This document shows, piece after piece, positions 45,847 through 54,720 of a DNA stretch of 64,000 nt (position 1 is the first letter of the stretch; each line of letters opens with the position of its first letter). The position numbers and the translations under genes were made by a program. The notes under the pieces are model-generated. The model was not told the origin of the DNA. It made no database searches and worked only from the letters and a program-made list of their open reading frames with translations. The stretch is from Martinezella lusitana. Lineage in GTDB: Bacteria > Pseudomonadota > Alphaproteobacteria > Rhizobiales > Rhizobiaceae. Where the stretch lies: positions 248,001-312,000 of the forward strand of contig NZ_WUEY01000004.1 of assembly GCF_010668395.1 (NCBI RefSeq). The letters run 5' to 3'.

Positions 45847-47697
45847 GTGGAGGCATTTTACGTCATCGTGCTGATCAGCACGGTCCTTATTCTCATTGCG
45901 GCTTTCTCCAGCCTCCTTGCCTTCCGTTTCGGCGCTCCCTTGCTGCTGCTCTTCCTCATGATCGGCCTTGCGGCCGGCACCGATGGGCTCGGCATCGAAT
46001 TCTCCAACAACTACCTCGCCTATATCCTTGGTTCGCTGGCGCTTGCCATCATCCTCTTCGATTCCGGCTATGGCACGCCGATCCAGGCCTTCAAGCTTGC
46101 CGCCGCCCCGGCGCTGACCATCGCCTCGGTCGGCGTCATCGTGACGGCGGCGCTGTTCGGCTTCGCCGCCACCTGGTTGCTGGGCTTCACCTGGCTGCAG
46201 GGCCTGCTCCTCGGCTCCATCGTCGCCTCCACGGATGCCGCCGCCGTCTTCTTCCTGCTGCGCATCGGCGGCATCAACATCCGCGACAAGGTGCGCTCGA
46301 CGCTGGAGGTCGAATCCGGCACCAACGATCCGATGGCGATCTTCCTGACGCTCGCGCTGGTCGAGCTGCTGGCAAGCGGCGAAGGCTATGCCGGCATCAA
46401 TCTCGCCATGCTCGTCACCTTCGTGCAGCAGATGGGGCTGGGCCTCATTCTCGGCCTGCTCGGCGGCATGATGATCGTCCTCATCGTCAGCCGTCTGGAA
46501 ACGGATCGCGGCCTGACGCCGATCTTCGTGCTGGCGCTGGCGCTGCTGGTCTTCTCCTTCACCGGCGCCGTCGGCGGCAGCGGCTTCCTGGCCGTCTACG
46601 TCGCCGGCATCTATGCCGGCAATCGCAAGATGCCGGCCTCGGCCTCGATCAAGCGCTTCCAGGACGGCATGACCTGGCTCGCGCAGATCATCATGTTCCT
46701 CGTTCTCGGCCTGCTCGCGACTCCGTCGGAATTTCCCGCCATCGCCATACCCGCCGTGGCGCTGGCGCTGTTCCTGATCTTCATCGCCCGCCCGATCGCC
46801 GTGTGGCTCTGCCTGCTGCCCTTCGACTATACCCAGCGCGAGACCGGTTTCGTCGCCTGGGTCGGCCTGCGCGGCGCGGTCTCCATTCTTCTGGCGATCA
46901 TGCCCATCCTTGGCGGCCTTCAGGCCGGCCAGACCTATTTCAACGTCGCCTTCATCGTCGTGCTGGTGTCGCTGCTCGTGCAGGGATGGACCATCAAGCC
47001 GATGGCGAAACGCCTCGGCCTCATCATTCCCCCGCGCATGGGGGCGATCGACAAGGTCGAGGTCGACCTGCCGGGCACCGTCAACCACGAACTCCTCTCC
47101 TATCGCGTCGTCAAGGACAGCCCGGTTCTGCGCGGCGAGCGCATCCCGCGCTGGGCCATGCCCTCGCTCGTCGTGCGCGACGGCAAATCCATGCGCTATC
47201 AATATGCCGGCCGCCTGCGTGAGAACGACGTCGTCTATCTTTTCGTCTCGCCCAATTATTCGCGCCTGCTCGACCGCATCTTCGCCAGCCGCGCGCCGGT
47301 CGATCCGGACGATGCCGAATTCTTCGGCGCCTTCTCGATCTCGCCGCTGCGCCCGGCCTCCGATCTCGATGCCGCCTATGGGCCGGGCCTGCTGAGCGAG
47401 CAGGAAAAAGGCCTCACCATCGCCGACCTCATGCGCCACCGTCTGGGCGGCAAGGCCGATTATGCGGACCGAGTGCGCCTGGGCGAGATCATTCTCATTG
47501 TCCGCGACCTCGACGAGAACGACCATATCCAGTCCGTCGGCATGTCGCTGGAAGCGGTGGAGCCGCCCGTCCTCCTGCCGATCTTCATCAATCTCCACGA
47601 TATTTTCAAAAGCGTCCGCGGCTACCTGCGAAAGCGGCGGGAACGGCCGGAAGAAGCCGTTTCAAACGATTCAAATACGGAAAAAAACGACGCCTGA
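45847..47697 (+). CDS. K+/H+ antiporter, NhaP2/CvrA type
   Basis: Cation:proton antiporter of the CPA1/NhaP2 type. I place the start at the GTG of 45847 (VEAFYVIVLISTVLILIA), which begins at the first membrane segment and has GGGGAAGAAAAG upstream; the ATG at 45772 is less likely. About 12 membrane segments span residues 5-400, with STDAAAVFFLLR carrying the ion-binding Asp and VESGTNDPMAIFL. A TrkA_C-like domain follows (about 400-490), then a C-terminal transporter-associated domain. Probably exports K+ and controls cytoplasmic pH. Confidence 0.89.
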   Translation: MEAFYVIVLISTVLILIAAFSSLLAFRFGAPLLLLFLMIGLAAGTDGLGIEFSNNYLAYILGSLALAIILFDSGYGTPIQAFKLAAAPALTIASVGVIVTAALFGFAATWLLGFTWLQGLLLGSIVASTDAAAVFFLLRIGGINIRDKVRSTLEVESGTNDPMAIFLTLALVELLASGEGYAGINLAMLVTFVQQMGLGLILGLLGGMMIVLIVSRLETDRGLTPIFVLALALLVFSFTGAVGGSGFLAVYVAGIYAGNRKMPASASIKRFQDGMTWLAQIIMFLVLGLLATPSEFPAIAIPAVALALFLIFIARPIAVWLCLLPFDYTQRETGFVAWVGLRGAVSILLAIMPILGGLQAGQTYFNVAFIVVLVSLLVQGWTIKPMAKRLGLIIPPRMGAIDKVEVDLPGTVNHELLSYRVVKDSPVLRGERIPRWAMPSLVVRDGKSMRYQYAGRLRENDVVYLFVSPNYSRLLDRIFASRAPVDPDDAEFFGAFSISPLRPASDLDAAYGPGLLSEQEKGLTIADLMRHRLGGKADYADRVRLGEIILIVRDLDENDHIQSVGMSLEAVEPPVLLPIFINLHDIFKSVRGYLRKRRERPEEAVSNDSNTEKNDA

Positions 47698-47770
47698 ATG
47701 GCCTTGCGTCTCCGATCATCCGTAGTATGGTCGGCGCACTTTCACGCCACCAACAACATTGGATCCTCCC

Positions 47771-48973
47771 ATGGCAGCCTTCAAGACTCTCGACGATCTC
47801 ACCGACATCACCGGCAAGCGCGTGCTCGTGCGCGTCGACCTCAACGTGCCGGTCAAGGATGGCAAGGTTACCGATGCGACCCGCATCGAACGTGTCGCCC
47901 CGACGATTCTCGAACTGTCCAAAAAGGGCGCCAAGGTCATCCTGCTTGCCCATTTCGGCCGCCCGAAGGATGGTCCCTCGCCGGATCTTTCGCTTGGCCT
48001 CATCGTGCCGGCCGTGGAAGAGGTTCTGGATCACGCCGTTCTCTTCGCGTCGGATTGCATCGGCGCCCCGGCAGCCGACGCCGTTGCGAAGATGAACAAC
48101 GGCGACATCCTGCTGCTTGAGAACACCCGCTTCCACAAGGAAGAGGAGAAGAACGACGCGGCCTTCACCAAGGCGCTCGCCGCCAATGGCGATATCTACG
48201 TCAACGATGCCTTCTCGGCCGCCCACCGCGCCCATTCCTCGACCGAGGGCCTCGCCCACCTGCTTCCCGCCCATGCCGGCCGCACCATGCAGGCAGAGCT
48301 TGAAGCCCTGGAAAAGGGTCTGGGCAATCCGGTGCGCCCGGTCGTCGCCATCGTCGGTGGCGCCAAGGTCTCCACCAAGATCGATCTTCTGACGAACCTC
48401 GTGAAGAAGGTCGACGCGCTTGTCATCGGCGGCGGCATGGCCAATACCTTCCTCGCCGCCCGCGGCACCAATGTCGGCAAGTCGCTCTGCGAGCATGACC
48501 TTGCCGACACCGCCAAGCAGATCATGATCGAGGCTGCCGCATCCGGCTGCGCCATCGTCCTGCCCGAAGACGGCGTCGTCGCCCGCGAGTTCAAGGCCGG
48601 CGCCGACAACGAAGTCGTCGCGATCGAGGCTATTCCGGCCGATGCCATGGTGCTCGATGTCGGTCCGAAGTCGATTGAGGCCGTCAAGAGCTGGATCGGC
48701 CGCGCCACCACGCTGGTCTGGAACGGCCCGCTCGGCGCCTTCGAAATCACCCCCTTCGATACCGCCACCGTCGCGGCTGCCAAATATGCCGCCGAGTGCA
48801 CCAAGGCCGGCAAGCTGACGTCCGTCGCCGGCGGCGGCGACACGGTTTCGGCACTCAACCATGCCGGCGTTGCCGATGATTTCACCTATGTCTCGACGGC
48901 AGGCGGCGCCTTCCTCGAATGGATGGAAGGCAAGGTTCTTCCGGGCGTTGCCGTTCTGCAGGCCGGCAAGTAA
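47771..48973 (+). CDS. pgk: Phosphoglycerate kinase
   Basis: Glycolytic enzyme making ATP from 1,3-bisphosphoglycerate. The 400-residue protein starts [27 protein letters not shown]. Substrate region LAHFGRPKD and the nucleotide-binding [14 protein letters not shown] and [13 protein letters not shown] are intact. A Lys-Val-Leu-Pro C-terminal [10 protein letters not shown] is standard. It follows the antiporter gene by 73 bp. A strong terminator follows. Confidence 0.97.
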   Translation: MAAFKTLDDLTDITGKRVLVRVDLNVPVKDGKVTDATRIERVAPTILELSKKGAKVILLAHFGRPKDGPSPDLSLGLIVPAVEEVLDHAVLFASDCIGAPAADAVAKMNNGDILLLENTRFHKEEEKNDAAFTKALAANGDIYVNDAFSAAHRAHSSTEGLAHLLPAHAGRTMQAELEALEKGLGNPVRPVVAIVGGAKVSTKIDLLTNLVKKVDALVIGGGMANTFLAARGTNVGKSLCEHDLADTAKQIMIEAAASGCAIVLPEDGVVAREFKAGADNEVVAIEAIPADAMVLDVGPKSIEAVKSWIGRATTLVWNGPLGAFEITPFDTATVAAAKYAAECTKAGKLTSVAGGGDTVSALNHAGVADDFTYVSTAGGAFLEWMEGKVLPGVAVLQAGK

Positions 48974-48999
48974 TCAGGCCTCTTTGACAGGAATGACGC

Positions 49000-49032
49000 A
49001 AGCCGCGAAAGCTAAGCCTTTCGCGGCTTTTC
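49000..49032 (+). terminator. Rho-independent terminator of pgk
   Basis: AAGCCGCGAAAG, 6-nt loop, CTTTCGCGGCTT with a TTTT tail, 27 bp after the pgk stop codon. Separates pgk from the fbaB promoter. Confidence 0.85.
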
Positions 49033-49060
49033 CATGAGTGCTAGGATGATGTCCGAAACA

Positions 49061-49093
49061 TTCAAACGGTTGAAATCATTTCAATCGTTTCAA
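49061..49093. promoter_or_regulatory. Long operator-like inverted repeat upstream of fbaB
   Basis: Two 16-bp arms around a single C: TTCAAACGGTTGAAAT / ATTTCAATCGTTTCAA, pairing at 14 of 16 positions. The centre alone (TTGAAAT-C-ATTTCAA) is a perfect 7-bp-arm palindrome. It lies about 95 bp before the fbaB start, suggesting a binding site for a dimeric or tetrameric regulator encoded elsewhere. Confidence 0.5.
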
Positions 49094-49186
49094 TTAGTTA
49101 GCCAGCCATTTCCCTCCTTCTATACTTCTGTTATCGCCGATCTATATTGATCTTGTCGCCGACTGAAATCGCCTTGGAGAAACAAA

Positions 49187-50212
49187 ATGAGCGAACGCAT
49201 TGAAGACATTGCCGTAAAGATGGTTGCCGGTGGCAAGGGCCTCCTCGCAGCGGACGAATCCACCGCCACGATCAAGAAGCGCTTCGACGCCATCTCTCTC
49301 GTTTCCACGGAAGAGAGCCGCCGCGACTATCGCGAGATGCTCTTCCGCTCCGACGATGCCATGAAGAAGTACATCTCTGGCGTCATCCTCTATGAGGAAA
49401 CCCTCTTCCAGAAGGCCGCCAACGGCACGCCTTTCGTCGACGTCATCAAGGCCGCAGACAGCATTCCGGGCATCAAGGTCGATATCGGCGCCAAGCCGCT
49501 GGCCGGCTTCCCCGGCGAGACCGTCACCGAAGGCCTCGACGGCCTCGCCGATCGTCTGGCGAAATATTATGACGCCGGTGCCCGCTTTGCGAAATGGCGC
49601 GGCGTGATCGCCATTTCCGACGCCCTGCCCAGCTATGGCGCCATCAAGGCCAACGCCCACGCGCTCGCCCGCTATGCCGCGCTCTGCCAGCAGGCCAAGA
49701 TCGTCCCGATCGTCGAGCCGGAAGTGCTGATGGACGGCGAGCCCGGCACCCAGAGTCTCGACCGCAGCGAGGAAGTGACCCGCTGGACGCTGCAGATCGT
49801 CTTCCAGGAACTCGCGGAAGCCCGCATCAATCTCGAAGGCATGATCCTGAAGCCGAGCATGGTCATCGACGGCAAGAAGGCCCGCAAGGCTTCCGTCGAG
49901 CAGGTTGCCGAACGCACCGTCAAGGTTCTGAAGGAAACCGTTCCTTCCGCTGTTCCCGGCATCGCCTTCCTCTCCGGCGGCCAGTCCACCGAAGAAGCCA
50001 CCGCCCATCTCTCCGCCATCAACTCCGGCTATGACCTGCCTTGGAAAGTGACCTTCTCCTACGGCCGCGCCCTGCAGGATAGCGCCCTGAAGGCATGGGG
50101 CGGCAAGGCGGAAAACGTCGCTGCCGGCCAGCGCGCCTTCACGCACCGCGCCGAGATGAACTATCTCGCCGCCAAGGGCAGCTGGACGAAGGATCGCGAA
50201 CAGGCTGCTTGA
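49187..50212 (+). CDS. fbaB: Class I fructose-bisphosphate aldolase
   Basis: Schiff-base (metal-independent) aldolase of the bacterial class I type, cleaving fructose-1,6-bisphosphate. The 341-residue protein begins MSERIEDIAVKMVAGGKGLLAADESTATIKKRF. Conserved blocks are KWRGVIAI, IVPIVEPEVLMDGEPGTQ, LEGMILKPSMVIDGKK (Schiff-base lysine region) and GIAFLSGGQSTEEAT. It ends a cluster with tkt, gap and pgk. The upstream inverted repeat suggests regulated expression. A strong terminator follows. Confidence 0.95.
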   Translation: MSERIEDIAVKMVAGGKGLLAADESTATIKKRFDAISLVSTEESRRDYREMLFRSDDAMKKYISGVILYEETLFQKAANGTPFVDVIKAADSIPGIKVDIGAKPLAGFPGETVTEGLDGLADRLAKYYDAGARFAKWRGVIAISDALPSYGAIKANAHALARYAALCQQAKIVPIVEPEVLMDGEPGTQSLDRSEEVTRWTLQIVFQELAEARINLEGMILKPSMVIDGKKARKASVEQVAERTVKVLKETVPSAVPGIAFLSGGQSTEEATAHLSAINSGYDLPWKVTFSYGRALQDSALKAWGGKAENVAAGQRAFTHRAEMNYLAAKGSWTKDREQAA

Positions 50213-50237
50213 TACCGGCCAGCCTTCGAATGAGCAG

Positions 50238-50269
50238 AGCCCCGATCGCGATGCGATCGGGGCTTTTTC
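50238..50269 (+). terminator. Rho-independent terminator of fbaB
   Basis: AGCCCCGATCGC ... GCGATCGGGGCT followed by TTTTTC, 26 bp after the fbaB stop codon. Confidence 0.85.
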
Positions 50270-50409
50270 TTTTGCGCGGCAGCATATCTGCTTCGGCGAT
50301 CCGCGGAAGGAGCCGACGGTGAACTTGTCATGGGCACAAGTTCACGCTTTCGCGCGCAACCGGGCAGCGGCTAAATCCCTGCAGTTTCATCAAAACTCCT
50401 GAGGCTGCC

Positions 50410-51327
50410 ATGAACACCGTTGCCTACGTCACCGTCGATGTCTTCACCTCGGAGCGTTTCGTCGGCAATCCGCTGGCCGTCATCCCCGATGCCCGTGGCC
50501 TGAGCCACGAGGCGATGCAGAAGATCGCGACCGAATTCAACTATTCCGAAACGACCTTCGTACTGCCCCCGGAAAATCCCGATCATACGGCGCGCGTCCG
50601 CATCTTCACGCCGACGGCCGAAATTCCCTTCGCGGGCCATCCCAACGTCGGCACCGCTTTCGCGCTTGGCCAGCAACTGGAGATCTTCGGAAAGCGTATA
50701 GGGGACAAGCTGACCTTCGAAGAGGATGCCGGCCTCGTGAATGTGACGCTGCTGCGCAGTAGCGAAGGCGTGATCGGCGCGAGCATACGCGCGCCGGGCA
50801 GGCTCACCATCGGAGAGACAATCGCCGATGAGCTGATTGCGCGCTGCGTCCAGATCGATCCTGGCTCCATCCGCCGGGCAACACATGCGCCGACATTTGC
50901 CTCCGTCGGCCTGCCCTTCGCCTTTGCTGAAGTGGATGGCCTCCAAACGCTCGGCAAGGCCTGGCCGAATGCGGCTGTCTTCACCGAAGCGGCGGCAAGG
51001 CACAAGGAAGACAAGACCGGTTTCTCGCTCTTTCTCTACACACGCTCCACCGAAAATCCGTGGCACATCCGCGCCCGCATGTTTGCGCCCCTGGATAATG
51101 TGACGGAAGACCCTGCAACCGGCAGCGCCTCGGCAGCCCTCGGCGCCTATCTGACCTCCCTGCTTCCGGCACGGGATGCCGAAGTGAAAATCACCATCGA
51201 GCAGGGCGTGGAGATGGGAAGACGCAGCGTCATCGGCGTCGATGTCAGGAAATCTGCCGGCAGGGTAAACGAAGTCTTTCTATCGGGCAGCAGCGTCGCT
51301 GTGATGCGCGGCGAGGTGTTGATTTAA
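50410..51327 (+). CDS. PhzF family isomerase-like protein
   Basis: A 305-residue member of the PhzF family, with two similar halves of the diaminopimelate-epimerase fold. The catalytic Glu is in FNYSETTFVLPP (about residue 47). FTPTAEIPFAGHPNVGTAFAL and DNVTEDPATGSASAALGAYL are diagnostic. Some members make phenazines, but most are uncharacterised isomerases. Here no phenazine genes surround it, so function is open. Single gene, convergent with a small membrane protein. Confidence 0.88.
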   Translation: MNTVAYVTVDVFTSERFVGNPLAVIPDARGLSHEAMQKIATEFNYSETTFVLPPENPDHTARVRIFTPTAEIPFAGHPNVGTAFALGQQLEIFGKRIGDKLTFEEDAGLVNVTLLRSSEGVIGASIRAPGRLTIGETIADELIARCVQIDPGSIRRATHAPTFASVGLPFAFAEVDGLQTLGKAWPNAAVFTEAAARHKEDKTGFSLFLYTRSTENPWHIRARMFAPLDNVTEDPATGSASAALGAYLTSLLPARDAEVKITIEQGVEMGRRSVIGVDVRKSAGRVNEVFLSGSSVAVMRGEVLI

Positions 51328-51374
51328 GAAGCCCGCACGATCGCCGGAGAACCCGAATCCTGGCCTGGAACGCG

Positions 51375-51536
51375 CTAAAACGCCTCGTTGATAACAAGCG
51401 CGACAGTCCAGATGGCAAAGGCGAAGATGGCTATCTTCCAGAAGTCGGCCCTGCGCCTCAGGCCCGGCAGCCCCAAGGGCTTGATGATATGCACTGCCAT
51501 AGCGAGCAGAAGCAGCAACCCTAAGGCTTTTGTCAC
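51375..51536 (-). CDS. Small conserved membrane protein
   Basis: A 53-residue protein with two hydrophobic segments: VTKALGLLLLLAMAVHIIKPLGLPGLRR and, near the end, FWKIAIFAFAIWTVALVI. The GTG start at 51536 has a GGGGA ribosome-binding site nine bases upstream, and the N-terminus is familiar from rhizobial small membrane proteins. A longer frame starting at 51608 adds sequence unlike the family. Function unknown. Confidence 0.68.
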   Translation of the reverse strand: MTKALGLLLLLAMAVHIIKPLGLPGLRRRADFWKIAIFAFAIWTVALVINEAF

Positions 51537-51762
51537 GCTATTTTTCCCCGTTTGCGCAAGAGTGAGCATGGCCGCGACCAAAAACCGCTGCGCAGTTTTC
51601 GCGATCATGCTCTAATCGTCATAGGACGGACATTTTTCCGCGCCAACAGACTGCTTCTACACGCCGATAGCGGCAATCCGGGACACAATCAATAGCGAAG
51701 ACAGGCAGGGCGGGATCCTGCCTTATCGGTTCCTTAAACGGAGCCGCATGAAGGTGGGGAGC

Positions 51763-53037
51763 ATGAAAAGAAACATTTTGCCCGTATTGGCCCTGCTGTT
51801 CGGCACGCTCTTCCTGTTTACGGGAAACGGCCTGCATAGCCTGCTGCTGCCGGTGCGCGGCACGGCGGAAGGTTACGCGACGACGACGCTTGGCCTGCTC
51901 GGCACGACCTGGGCCACCGGCTTCGTGCTGGGCTGCCTGACGGCGCCGAAACTGGTCAGGCGCATCGGCCATGTCCGCGCCTTTTCGGGCTTCATTTCCG
52001 TCATCGCCATCATCGCGCTTTTGACCGGCATCGTCGTCGATGCGACCTGGTGGGTGGTGCTGCGTGCTGTCACCGGCTTCTGCACCGCCGGGACATCGAT
52101 GATCATCGAGAGCTGGCTCAACGAGCGCGCCACCAATGAGAGCCGCGGCGCGATCTTCTCGCTCTATATCGGCATCACCCTCATCGGTGCCGTCGCCGGC
52201 CAGATGATGGTGCCCTTCGCCGACATCCATACGCCCATTCTCTTCATGATGTGCGGCATCTGCTATTGCGTCGCCATGCTGCCGACCACGCTGTCGACCG
52301 CGGCCTCCCCGCAGCCTTTGAAAGCCGTCAGCCTCGACCTGAAGGCGCTCTACCGCAATTCGCCCGTTGCCTCCCTCGGTATCCTGCTTGTTGGCATCGC
52401 GAATGGCGCTTACGGCACGCTCGGCGCGGTCTTTGGCGCCAATGCCGGCCTGTCCGACCGTGACATCGCAATCATGATGAGCTCGACCATCTTTGCCGGC
52501 GCGGTCATGCAGTTTCCGGCTGGACGTCTTTCCGACCGCATTGACCGCCGCTACGTGCTGGCGGGCATGGCCGCCATCGCGGCTCTGGACGGCTTGCTGC
52601 TCTTCGTGTTGAAACCCGCCAGCCCCTATTTCCTTATCGGCATGGTCGTGGTCTACGGCGCGGTTGCCAACACGCTCTATCCGATCGCCGTCGCTCACGC
52701 CAACGACTTCGCCGCGCCCGAGGAATTCGTCAAGGTTTCCGGCGGCCTGCTGCTGCTCTATGGCATCGGCACCATCATCGGCCCGACGCTCGGCGGACCG
52801 GTCATGTCCGCCGTCGGCCCCTATTCCCTCTTCTTCGTGACAGCCGTCGCTCATGTGCTGATCACCGCCTATTCCATCTTCCGCAGCCGCCGCCGGGCGG
52901 CCAGGCCCGCGGGCGATCGCGACGCCTATACGACGATGCCGTCCGCCAATGCCCAGATGATCACGCCGGAGAGCATGTCGCTCGCGCGAAGCGAGACTTC
53001 AAAAAAGGATGATATAACTGTAAATTACGGCACCTGA
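51763..53037 (+). CDS. Major facilitator superfamily transporter
   Basis: A 424-residue membrane transporter with about 12 predicted segments. The family motif region is LLGTTWATGFVLGCLTAPKLVRRIGHVRAFSG, and MIIESWLNERATNESRGAIFSLYI resembles the YcaD/UMF1-like MFS branch. The substrate is unknown. I chose ATG 51763, preceded by AAGGTGGGGAGC. DUF1192 gene follows after 28 bp and may be co-transcribed. Confidence 0.87.
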   Translation: MKRNILPVLALLFGTLFLFTGNGLHSLLLPVRGTAEGYATTTLGLLGTTWATGFVLGCLTAPKLVRRIGHVRAFSGFISVIAIIALLTGIVVDATWWVVLRAVTGFCTAGTSMIIESWLNERATNESRGAIFSLYIGITLIGAVAGQMMVPFADIHTPILFMMCGICYCVAMLPTTLSTAASPQPLKAVSLDLKALYRNSPVASLGILLVGIANGAYGTLGAVFGANAGLSDRDIAIMMSSTIFAGAVMQFPAGRLSDRIDRRYVLAGMAAIAALDGLLLFVLKPASPYFLIGMVVVYGAVANTLYPIAVAHANDFAAPEEFVKVSGGLLLLYGIGTIIGPTLGGPVMSAVGPYSLFFVTAVAHVLITAYSIFRSRRRAARPAGDRDAYTTMPSANAQMITPESMSLARSETSKKDDITVNYGT

Positions 53038-53065
53038 TCCTATTGCAGGGAAAGGAGGAGCCGAA

Positions 53066-53257
53066 ATGAGCATATTCGACGACGACCGCCCGAAGCAGCC
53101 GTCCGCCCACGAGATCGGCAGCGATCTCTCGGTGCTGTCCGTGGATGAGCTTAAGAACCGCGTGGCGCTGCTGCAGGGCGAGATCAGCCGGCTGGAACAG
53201 GAAATCGCCGCCAAGACATCCGGCCGCAAGGCCGCAGAGGGCCTCTTTCGTTTCTGA
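53066..53257 (+). CDS. DUF1192 family protein
   Basis: A 63-residue small protein with N-terminal SIFDDDRPKQPSAHEIGSDLSVLSVDELKNRVALLQGEISRLEQEI, typical of DUF1192, widespread in alphaproteobacteria. The second half is a coiled coil. It has AAAGGAGGAGCCGAA as ribosome-binding site. Function unknown; often found near cell-cycle genes such as rcdA, as here. Confidence 0.88.
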   Translation: MSIFDDDRPKQPSAHEIGSDLSVLSVDELKNRVALLQGEISRLEQEIAAKTSGRKAAEGLFRF

Positions 53258-53424
53258 GGCGGCTGGAAGCAGCACAAAAGCTGTGCGCCGGCGCCCAAGA
53301 ACAAGGCATGCTCAACCGAATATTAAGCTTTACGACATATTACTACGGACATCCAGATTCGCTCTGGACTCAGACAGTTCCTCCACTTGGCGAATTGGTC
53401 TGATTTTTCTCCCTGTTTTACCTT

Positions 53425-53453
53425 GAGAGCCGCTTTTGCGGCTCTTCTTTTTT
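53425..53453 (+). terminator. Rho-independent terminator upstream of rcdA
   Basis: AGAGCCGC-TTTT-GCGGCTCT followed by TC and six T residues. Lies about 170 bp after DUF1192, so it ends either that transcript or a small RNA within the gap. Confidence 0.8.
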
Positions 53454-53488
53454 GGCCTGTATCACGCCCCTCGCCGAAACTGTGGAGA

Positions 53489-53503
53489 TTAACCCTTTCT
53501 TAA
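53489..53503 (+). promoter_or_regulatory. CtrA-type binding site TTAA-N7-TTAA upstream of rcdA
   Basis: A perfect match to the classical CtrA recognition pattern, 126 bp before the rcdA start. It fits the known role of RcdA in CtrA turnover, forming a possible feedback loop. Confidence 0.55.
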
Positions 53504-53628
53504 GAATCACCTTGCGAATTTCAGTTAAAACCAGCATCCTAAAGTCATAAAAGCAGATGCCGAAAGCTCTTAGGGACTTAACCGGCTTTTCCTGAACAAA
53601 AGTGTTGCGTGAAGCAGGGATTTATTCG

Positions 53629-54144
53629 ATGTCGGAACTTGGGTTGAACACGATCAGCTTTGCTGGCCATGCCGCATCGTCGGCACAGTTCAGGGCACTT
53701 TATTCTGAAGGCATGTCGCTGGTCGAGGAAACCGCCGGCTATCTCGACGGTCAGGGCCGCGCCGCTTCCAAGGTTCTGCCGCGCATGGCCTCCGTTCTCT
53801 ATGCTGCCGAATCCATGCGGCTGACGACCCGCCTCATGCAGATGGCCTCCTGGCTGCTGCTGCAGCGCGCCGTCAACAACGGCGAAATGTCGCGCGACCA
53901 GGTGCTGGCCGAAAAGAACAAGGTTCGCCTCGACGGCTTCAACGTCGACCGCAGCGCTCCGGGCTGGAACGACCTTCCCGAATCCTTCCGCGACCTCGTC
54001 GAGCGTTCTCTGCGCCTGCAGAATCGCGTCGCCCTGCTCGACCGCGAAATCTACCGTCCTGTGGAAACCGCCATCGTTCCGGACAACCAGAACAGCGTGA
54101 AGGCACAGCTCACCCTGCTGCAGACCGCCTTCAGCGGCAACTGA
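53629..54144 (+). CDS. rcdA: CtrA-degradation adaptor RcdA (DUF1465)
   Basis: In Caulobacter RcdA helps deliver CtrA to ClpXP at the cell pole. The 171-residue protein is in the DUF1465 family: MSELGLNTISFAGHAASSAQF, then AESMRLTTRLMQMASWLLLQRAVNNGEMS and LRLQNRVALLDREIYRP. The ATG at 53629 has AGGGA upstream; an earlier ATG at 53602 lacks family sequence. The upstream TTAA-N7-TTAA suggests CtrA controls its own degradation factor. A terminator follows. Confidence 0.9.
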   Translation: MSELGLNTISFAGHAASSAQFRALYSEGMSLVEETAGYLDGQGRAASKVLPRMASVLYAAESMRLTTRLMQMASWLLLQRAVNNGEMSRDQVLAEKNKVRLDGFNVDRSAPGWNDLPESFRDLVERSLRLQNRVALLDREIYRPVETAIVPDNQNSVKAQLTLLQTAFSGN

Positions 54145-54172
54145 GCCGCTCGAGACATCGCCAGTGAATTTG

Positions 54173-54208
54173 AACCGGTCGCGCTTGGCGCGGCCGGTTT
54201 TGTTTTTG
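54173..54208 (+). terminator. Terminator after rcdA
   Basis: AACCGG-CGCGC / GCGCG-CCGGTT stem with single-base mismatches, followed by TTGTTTTT, about 30 bp after the rcdA stop codon. Confidence 0.65.
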
Positions 54209-54333
54209 GTGATAATACCAGGAAAATGTGCAGCAGCTTTCCGTCCGGAACTACGAACATAGAGAGATAGAGTGTTTTGGCGGTTCGAAGAAAAACGAAA
54301 ACACTCCCGCGTGAGCCGACGAGACAAAAACGC

Positions 54334-54358
54334 AAAAAAGCCCGGCAAGGCCGGGCTC
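54334..54358 (-). terminator. Terminator of rpmE
   Basis: AGCCCGGC-AAG-GCCGGGCT with a T-run on the minus strand, about 27 bp after the rpmE stop codon. Confidence 0.8.
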
Positions 54359-54384
54359 TTTTCAAACGGCAGATCGCAAAGCGA

Positions 54385-54606
54385 TTAGATGCCGAGACCG
54401 CCGAAGCGCTTGTTGAACTTCGAAACGCGGCCGGCGCGGTCAACCATCTGCTGGTTGCCACCCGTCCAAGCCGGATGGGACTTGGAATCGATTTCGAGGT
54501 TCATGACAGCGCCTTCAGAACCCCAGGTCGAGCGGGTTTCATATTCGGTGCCGTCGGTCATGACTACCTTGATGGTGTGATAGTCGGGATGAATGTTGGC
54601 CTTCAT
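54385..54606 (-). CDS. rpmE: 50S ribosomal protein L31
   Basis: Ribosomal protein L31, joining the two subunits near the central protuberance. The 73-residue protein begins [29 protein letters not shown] and ends [11 protein letters not shown]. It is the Cys-less (C-minus) form, lacking the zinc Cys motif CxxC; here the second half carries [19 protein letters not shown] precedes the start at 54606. It is divergent from the ABC exporter gene, with rcdA convergent on the other side. Confidence 0.95.
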   Translation of the reverse strand: MKANIHPDYHTIKVVMTDGTEYETRSTWGSEGAVMNLEIDSKSHPAWTGGNQQMVDRAGRVSKFNKRFGGLGI

Positions 54607-54720
54607 AACAATCTTCCTGTCATGCCAGGGTCCATTTGTCGCAAGCCATTGCGGCAACCGAACCGATTGAATAAATGAAGCCGCAGTCCGCTAAAGGCCA
54701 CGGCTTCCAATTAAGATGGC

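Larger units (their letters stand above)
53258..53628. other. Intergenic region DUF1192-rcdA
   Basis: A 371-bp region with a hairpin TCCAGA-TTCGC-TCTGGA near 53353-53369, a strong terminator (53425-53453) far downstream of DUF1192, and a CtrA box (53489-53503). The terminator's distance from DUF1192 leaves room for an untranslated RNA. No protein gene is recognised. Confidence 0.55.

Noticed and set aside
50410..51327. Phenazine biosynthesis gene
   Set aside because: The protein is PhzF-like, but no other phz genes are near, and most family members are unrelated to phenazines.
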